NCBI GenBank assembly: GCA_021234155.1
Contig: JAJEKV010000092.1
Location: forward strand, 742,001-806,000
From: Isoetes taiwanensis
Taxonomy: Eukaryota; Streptophyta; Lycopodiopsida; Isoetales; Isoetaceae
Reading direction: 5' to 3'
Length of the DNA stretch: 64,000 nucleotides
Below the pieces are notes generated by a model. That model made no database searches and was not told the DNA's origin. It was given only the letters and a program-made list of their open reading frames with translations. Made by a program: the position numbers and the translations under genes. Below are positions 59,144-64,000 of the stretch, piece after piece. Numbering within the stretch: position 1 is the first letter of the stretch; each line of letters opens with the position of its first letter.

Positions 59144-59851
59144 TCAGAAGTTGTGAATAGGACTATTGAGGATATGCTGAGAGCATATGTGGCCGATCGG
59201 AAGACACAGTGGGAAGATTATCTTTATTTGTTGGAATTTGCTTATAATAATACTGTGCATTCAGTTACACAGAAAACCCCTTTTGAGATTGTTTATCGTG
59301 GGTCTTTGGAAACCCCAATTGCAAAGCTTACTAATCAAGTTCCTGCCTCAGATGCATTGACACAGGACATGTCTACAATGCTTGAACAGGTAAAGGAAAG
59401 AATTCAAAGAAGTCATCTGGCTTTAAAGTCAAGATTAAGCAAGCGCATGAGAAAAGTTGAATTTAAACCTGGAGATTGGGTGTGGATACATTTGCATAAG
59501 AAGAGATTGAGAAAAATGGGACTTAAGTATCTCAAATTGGCTTTAAGATACTATGGACCATTCCAAGTGGAAACTAAAGTTGGAGAGAATGCTTATAAAT
59601 TGCGCTTATATGGGAAATGGACTTCTTTGCATCCTGTTTTTAATGTGGTTTTGCTTAAACCTTATAAGGGCAAGGAAATTGCACCTGAAGTACTGCAACA
59701 AATGGAGAATTCTGATCCTCCAATTATTAAGGGGGAGGAAGAAATTTTAGAGCCAGAGAAAATACTAGCTCACCAGGATCATCAGACAAGAAGGTCAACA
59801 TACCGCAGGTATCTAGTGAAGTTTAAGTTTCACCCAGCCAGTGATGCAGTT
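59144..59851 (+). pseudogene. Integrase C-terminal part and truncated chromodomain
   Basis: It continues in frame after the stop: EVVNRTIEDML (the catalytic Glu region), then KFEPGDWVW-like wording (FKPGDWVWIHL) and LHPVFNVVLLKPY. A chromodomain-like start (EPEKILAHQDHQ ... YRRYLVKFKF) ends at ASDAV, where the next element's LTR begins. Codons shown after that point belong to the LTR. Confidence 0.85.
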
Positions 59852-60060
59852 TGTCATGAACCTACTCGAAAAACAAGGAAAATACGTGGAAAATACGCAA
59901 GAAATACGGAAGAAATACGTCAAGATCGGCAAAGAATCTGATATATGAACAGGAATCAATAATACAATAGTCCGAAGGCAAGCAGGAATACAAGACAGAT
60001 GCCTAGAAGGCTCAAGACTGGCGTTGAACCGGAATGGTTTGACAAGAAAGAGATGCCTCC

Positions 60061-60067
60061 TTATATA
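60061..60067 (-). promoter_or_regulatory. TATA box in the LTR
   Basis: TATATAAGG on the minus strand lies 48 bases downstream of the heat-shock element, a normal promoter spacing for transcription into the LTR's R region. Confidence 0.65.
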
Positions 60068-60115
60068 TCTAAACCAACGGTCAGGATCGCGCTAAGTGTC
60101 GCGCATGCATTTAGG

Positions 60116-60138
60116 TTCTAGAACATTCTAGAACCTTC
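60116..60138 (-). promoter_or_regulatory. Perfect five-unit heat-shock element in the LTR
   Basis: Five alternating TTC/GAA units each separated by exactly two bases (TTC at 60116, GAA at 60121, TTC at 60126, GAA at 60131, TTC at 60136) form a perfect binding site for trimeric heat-shock factors. Three units are normally sufficient. It sits about 210-235 bases into the LTR, upstream of the TATA box, where an enhancer of element transcription is expected. Confidence 0.85.
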
Positions 60139-60192
60139 TGGAGATAGTCCCACATATGAGGAAGACGTGAAGGAATGTCTTCAACAAATATT

Positions 60193-60272
60193 GGTAGTGC
60201 ACTTGGCAAGAGTGTATGACTCGCAACTGGAAGGTTGCGAGTTCAAACCCTGTCTTGTGCAACTACCCTTTT
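60193..60272 (+). other. tRNA-like pol III unit (SINE-type), antisense in the LTR
   Basis: A 75-nt segment has acceptor-like ends (GGTAGTG and AACTACC, six of seven pairs), an A-box-like TTGGCAAGAGTG, a B-box GAGTTCAAACC and a TTTT stop at 60269. An 8-bp perfect hairpin (CTCGCAAC/GTTGCGAG) lies between the boxes. The T-arm does not fold, so it is not a working tRNA gene; a tRNA-derived SINE head is the better reading. Confidence 0.5.
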
Positions 60273-60279
60273 GCATCTG

Positions 60280-60349
60280 TGTGACGACCATCTTTTGTAC
60301 ATACGAGTATAATGATCGTATGATACTTAATATCCAGATGGTCGTCACA
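60280..60349. repeat. 14-bp inverted repeat at the LTR end
   Basis: TGTGACGACCATCT at 60280 and its exact reverse complement ending at 60349 are separated by 42 bases. The outer copy is the LTR terminus itself. Confidence 0.85.
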
Positions 60350-60361
60350 CCATCCCCCTCC
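60350..60361 (-). other. Polypurine tract of the second chromovirus
   Basis: AGGAGGGGGATGG on the minus strand directly precedes the TG of the LTR. Confidence 0.8.
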
Positions 60362-60364
60362 TAC

Positions 60365-61710
60365 GACGGCGACGAGTCCTCGAAGCTGGAGCCGGAGTAC
60401 TCAAACTTGGCTTGTTCGGGTAACGGTGGTGAAACTCCGCAATTTTGTCAGGCGCATTAGTCAGATTCTCGGCAGGCTCCCAGGTTCTATCACTTGGCGA
60501 GTAACCTTCCCAATCAACAAAGTAATACAATCGTCGACGGAGAAACTTGGAGTCCAGAATCTCTCGAACCTCGAACTCCTCATGATCATCAATCTCGACT
60601 GGTGGTGGAGGTGGAGGTACTCGATCCGGAAATGGATTCGCCATATAGGGTTCTAACAAAGACACATGGAACACTGGGTGAAGCGAACTGATGGCGGAAG
60701 TTCCAGACGAAAAGCAGCATCACCAACTCGGGCAATGATCCGATAGGGACCCAAGCGCCGGTAGTCGAGCTTGTTACAAGGGCGAGCTGTCGGCAAATCC
60801 CGACGCAAGAGCCAAACAAGATCACCAACTGCAAAATGAGGAGCGTTCTGACGATGCTGATCTGCATGATAACGATAACGTGCTTGGGCCTGGAGAAGAT
60901 GATGTCAAGATCATCCGGAGCATCGCGAGCTTCTCGGCGTGTCCTCGACCGGGATTGGATCGAATCATATCCAGGAGCAATCAAAGACCACCGGGGATGC
61001 ATGCCGAAATTAATAAAGAACGGCGTCTGGCCTGTGGAGGCATGGACAAAATTATTATAAGCAAATTCTGCCAATGGTAGCCAATCAACCCAGTCATCCT
61101 GCTGATAATTGATGAAGCATCGCAAATACTGCTCAAGGGTTTGATTAGTGCGCTCCACCTGTCCATTGGTCTCTGGGTGATGTCGGAAGAGAGCGAACGT
61201 TCCACATGCAAGAGTTGCAATAGACGCTTCCAAAAAGCGGCAACAAATTGAGGGCCGCGGTCACGCGACAATGTTATCCGGTAAGCCATGGAGTCGAACC
61301 ACTCGAAGCAAGAGAACCGGCTGTGGCTTCACTAGAGATAGAAGTGCCGCAAGGAATGAAATGTGCCATCTTGGAAAACGGTCAACAACAACAAGGATGG
61401 CATTATGGCCCCGGTGGAGGATGGAAGCTCGACAATAAAATCCATGAAATACTCTTCCAAGGACCGTTTGGAACCGGTAAAGGCTGAAGCGGGACCATGA
61501 GGAAGATGCCTTGGAACCTTGGCTCGACGGCCAGATGTCACGGGGATCGAATAAAAGCTTCGACAGAGCGGCGAAGACCGGCCACCAATACTCTCGACTA
61601 ATAAGTTCAAGAGTCTTGGCTACTCCAAAGTGTCCGACCATAGGTGAATCATGGCAAGCCCGAAGAACCCGAAGCCCTGAGCACCATCCGCACATATAGA
61701 AGCCCATCAT
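60365..61710 (-). pseudogene. Integrase and chromodomain of the second chromovirus
   Basis: The zinc-finger start CHDSPMVGHFGVAKTLELI is near 61650. The core follows in several shifted frames (VVVDRFPRW near 61380, [23 protein letters not shown] near 61185-61110). The C-terminal frame (60674-60345) reads FHVSLLEPY followed by a complete chromodomain, EEFEVREILDSKF then YYFVDWEGYSPSDRTWEP, with the aromatic cage residues in place. Chromodomains direct integration to marked heterochromatin. Confidence 0.87.
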
Positions 61711-63120
61711 GGAGCGAAGTCCATCAAGACCTCAAAACGATCATAGTCCGATCCCATCCTGGCCGAGAAGATGATGCGGCGCCAATGTGTGAGAATACAT
61801 CTTGAGCCAATGGATGGAGGGGCGAGAGGCTCGAAGCGAGACTCCAACAAGGCTGTATCGTGAGGCCTCTCGAACAAAGTGAGAGCCATAAGATGGAACC
61901 GATCAGGCCCTAAAATAACCTGTGATTGCTGATCATATGCAGGATCACCTAGTTTGGGCTCAAGATAGGAGCGTCGAGACAAGGCATCAGGCTTTCCTTG
62001 GAGGGCTCCAGGACGGTACTTGATCACGAAATCAATCCGGGATAATACTTGAGTATGCCACCGGGCCTGGCGACGGTTGAGCACTCGAGCAGACTGAAAA
62101 TATTCGAGATTTCGGTGATCTGTGTAGACTATGACTTTATAAGGAGATCCCTCCAGGAAACGTCTCCACTCCTCAAAAGAATCCACTATCGCCAACAACT
62201 CCTTATCATAAATGGGATAGTTGATTTCAGCAGCCTGAAACTTTCGTGAGTGATAGGCGATTGGATGCAATTCATGGTCATCCCCCTCCTGGGACAGGAT
62301 CCCACCAAGCGCAAAATCAGAAGCATCTGCTTCGACAACATATGGGCGCAAAGGATCTGCATGAGCAAGAACTGGCGCCGTGGTGAAAGCATGCTTCAGG
62401 GTAACAAAAGCAGATTCCGCTTCCACAGTCCATTCAAATGGCACATCCTTGACCGTGAGGCGTGTCAAAGGAAGAGCAATCTCTGAATAATCCCGGATGA
62501 AACGCCAATAGAAATTGGCAAACCCGAGGAAACACTGAACATCGCGAACGGATGAAGGTGTTTGCCACTCCAGAACAGTGATAACCTTTTCGGGGTCCAT
62601 AGAGACTCCATGTGGAGTGATGCGATAGCCAAGGAACTCCACATTATCCTGCTCGAACTGACACTTCTCAAGTTTGGCATATAACCCATGCTCACGAAGC
62701 ACCTGTCGAACATGCCTCTCATGTTCGTCGAGAGTCTTAGAATAAACAAGAATATCATCCAGATAGATGATAACAAAAGTGTCTAAGAACTCTCGAAAAA
62801 CATCATTGGCCATATCTTTGGAATCTTGCCGGGGCATTGGTAAGTCCAAATGGCATATAACCGGTACTCGAAATGGCCATACCGAAAACGAAAAGCCGTT
62901 TTCCACTCATCACCCTCCGGATCCGAATAAGATTGTAGGCACCCAAGATCAATCTTCGTAAAATAATGCGCACCTTGAAGTCGCCTCCAACAACTCGGGA
63001 TCGGAGGGAAGCGGATACCGATTCGTACCGTGATTTTGTTGAGGCCGCGATAATCAACGACCACCAGTAGCGAATCATCCTTCTTTTTGACAAAGAAGAT
63101 GGGCGCCCAAATAGGGACCG
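61711..63120 (-). pseudogene. RT and RNase H of the second chromovirus
   Basis: The upstream RT (VVDYRGLNKITV, FTKIDL, GDEWKTAFR) is spread over two frames at 63120-62783. The frame 62906-61707 then has YLDDILVYSKTLDEH (catalytic Asp pair), thumb, and RNase H with VEADASDFALGG, YDKELLAIVDSFEEWRRFLEG and the DHRNLEYF motif, ending in the linker to integrase. At least three frameshifts occur. Confidence 0.9.
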
Positions 63121-64000
63121 AGAATGTCGAATGAAGCGGTGGCTAGATTCTCCTCAATATAATCCCGCAAAACCTTCAACTCGGCGGGGAGATAGACCAT
63201 ATATCGGACCATATGGCGGGCGTCGCCCCCGCTGCAAATCAATAGGACAATCATATGGACGATGCTCGGGAGTTTACCGGCCTTGACTCATCAAACACAT
63301 CGAGAAATCGCCATATTTATCCGGGAGCATTGAGCGAGCCGATGGTGTCGAAGCTAGCCGACGGGTGAACTGGATTGCAAATCGAACTTGGATCTTGCCT
63401 TCTAGATTTATCGAACTCGCGAAGAGAAATCTTCGAGATACGTAAACCGAGGGCATGAAGAAGCCTCTACAAAAGCGTGAGCAGGAACATGAGCAGAATG
63501 TGAACGTGAGCAGGAGCAATTGGAACATAAACCGGAGCATGAACCGGATCAAGAACCGGAGCGTAAAATGTGGACCGGATCAAGAGCCGGAGCAAGAACA
63601 GACCGGAGCAAGAGCTGGAGCAGGAACGCAGACCGGAGCAAGAACCGGAGCAGAACAGAACCGAACCGAGCGTAAACCGGAGCCGAGCCGACATCATGAA
63701 GAATATGATCAGAATCTAGGGCATGAACTAGAGCAGAGGCAAGGACGGCGTCAGGGGCCCACAATACTACACGGATCGAAGTCGATGTTGGTGTAGAGAC
63801 CTGACCGGCAGAGGAACCGAACTAGAGCTAGAACCAACAAATCGAAATGATCTAGTACGCCAATCAACTGCGGGTTATGTAGCTCGAGCCAGGGCACTCC
63901 AAGACTATTGGCGCATGAGGGCTAGCAATGAGATTGAAGGAAATACTACAAGAAACTCCCTCGAACAAAACCGAAGAGGCGCTAAAGACATTCTGCGGAT
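63121..64000 (-). pseudogene. Protease-RT linker region with an inserted short-repeat tract
   Basis: On the minus strand, a linker fitting the segment before RT (IWAPIFFVKKKDDS near 63110-63060) follows a region of short repeats. Before those, IVLECPG and LHNPQLIGVLDHFD-like wording near 63930-63840 matches the protease-end GLPWL..HNP segment of gypsy elements. 63440-63760 is a degenerate tandem of about 12-18 bases built on ACCGGAGCA[A/G]GA (the + strand would read EPEQEPEQ), an expansion inside the polyprotein linker. Confidence 0.7.

Larger units (their letters stand above)
54230..59851 (+). mobile_element. Chromodomain-type Ty3/gypsy retrotransposon, truncated by a later insertion
   Basis: Order on the + strand: 5' LTR (54230-54842), tRNA-iMet primer site, gag, protease, RT, RNase H, integrase and the start of a chromodomain. 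The element stops at 59851, where the LTR of a second retrotransposon begins, so its 3' end should lie beyond the right edge. Defects: a 292-bp MITE in gag, an apparent one-base loss in a G run near 55287-55290, and a stop codon at 59141 in integrase. The relic at 0.9-3.9 kb is an older member of the same family. Confidence 0.92.
59852..60349 (-). repeat. 3' LTR of the second chromovirus (498 bp)
   Basis: On the minus strand it begins TGTGACGACC directly after a polypurine tract and ends GGTTCATGACA, abutting the interrupted chromodomain of the first element. It contains a heat-shock element, a TATA box and, in antisense, a tRNA-like pol III unit. The right-hand LTR is not in the window, so the end is set by the loss of gypsy coding at 59851 and the TG...CA rule. 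Confidence 0.8.
59852..64000 (-). mobile_element. Second Ty3/gypsy chromovirus, inserted in the first; runs off the right edge
   Basis: Read on the minus strand: protease/RT linker (from the edge), RT, RNase H, integrase, complete chromodomain, polypurine tract and 3' LTR. The RT/RNase H wording (GVSMDPEKV, FLGFANFYWRFIRDYSE, VEADASDFALGGILSQEGDD) and the classical chromodomain resemble chromoviruses of fungi, animals and non-seed plants more than the common angiosperm clades; this placement is from memory of family patterns. The element carries many frameshifts, yet its LTR ends are still matched (TGTGACGA ... TCATGACA). Its gag and 5' LTR are outside the window. Confidence 0.88.

Noticed and set aside
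60193-60267. Functional tRNA gene
   Set aside because: A and B boxes and end pairing are present, but the T-arm cannot pair (about 7 extra bases before the acceptor) and the anticodon arm is not placed properly.

Overview
This window is nuclear DNA of a land plant with a large, transposon-rich genome. It holds three recognisable intact plant genes: a NudC/BOBBER-type chaperone, a plant-type SUN-domain protein, and an F-box/LRR protein of the FBL3 type. A fern or other non-seed plant is my best guess. The reasons are gene decay amid nested elements, a PPR relic, an HSPA12-like Hsp70 fragment (a class I associate with non-seed plants and animals rather than angiosperms), and a chromodomain Ty3/gypsy element that looks more like those of fungi and animals than like the usual angiosperm clades. 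The species is inference.

Layout. 1-5 kb: a decayed Ty3/gypsy relic, itself interrupted. 5.8-7.6 kb: NudC (-). 8.3-9.3 kb: a tRNA-iMet-type primer binding site, a gag-like broken frame and a histone H3-like pseudogene. 9.3-10.7 kb: short tandem duplications. 12.5-13.1 kb: PPR pseudogene. 14.1-15.0 kb: 5'-truncated VAP27/MSP pseudogene. 17.0-18.5 kb: SUN gene (+). 19.4-21.8 kb: FBL3-like gene (-). 22.2-35.4 kb: a 2.4-kb sequence duplicated in tandem. Copy 1 was hit by a non-autonomous LTR element (target duplication ACCAT), whose left LTR was then hit by a 3.5-kb DNA element with CACTAG ends. Copy 2 was hit by a 5'-truncated LINE. Each copy preserves the empty site of the other's insertions.

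38.2-52.1 kb is one LINE (-) split by a 9.2-kb non-autonomous CACTA transposon (39297-48524; 3-bp target duplication TTT). The CACTA element carries subterminal repeats, a 1.4-kb array of a 19-bp satellite, several direct repeats and a captured HSPA12-like gene fragment. 54.2-59.9 kb is a nearly complete chromodomain Ty3/gypsy element (+) with a 292-bp MITE in gag, a frameshift and a stop codon. It is cut at its chromodomain by a second Ty3/gypsy chromovirus (-) that runs off the right edge. The 3' LTR of this second element carries a perfect five-unit heat-shock element upstream of a TATA box.

The three intact genes are unrelated housekeeping genes with no shared operon-like logic. The rest is a stratified record of transposition whose order can be read from nesting. 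The most interesting points are the heat-shock promoter in the chromovirus LTR, the cargo-bearing CACTA element, and the H3-like frame behind a retroelement primer site.
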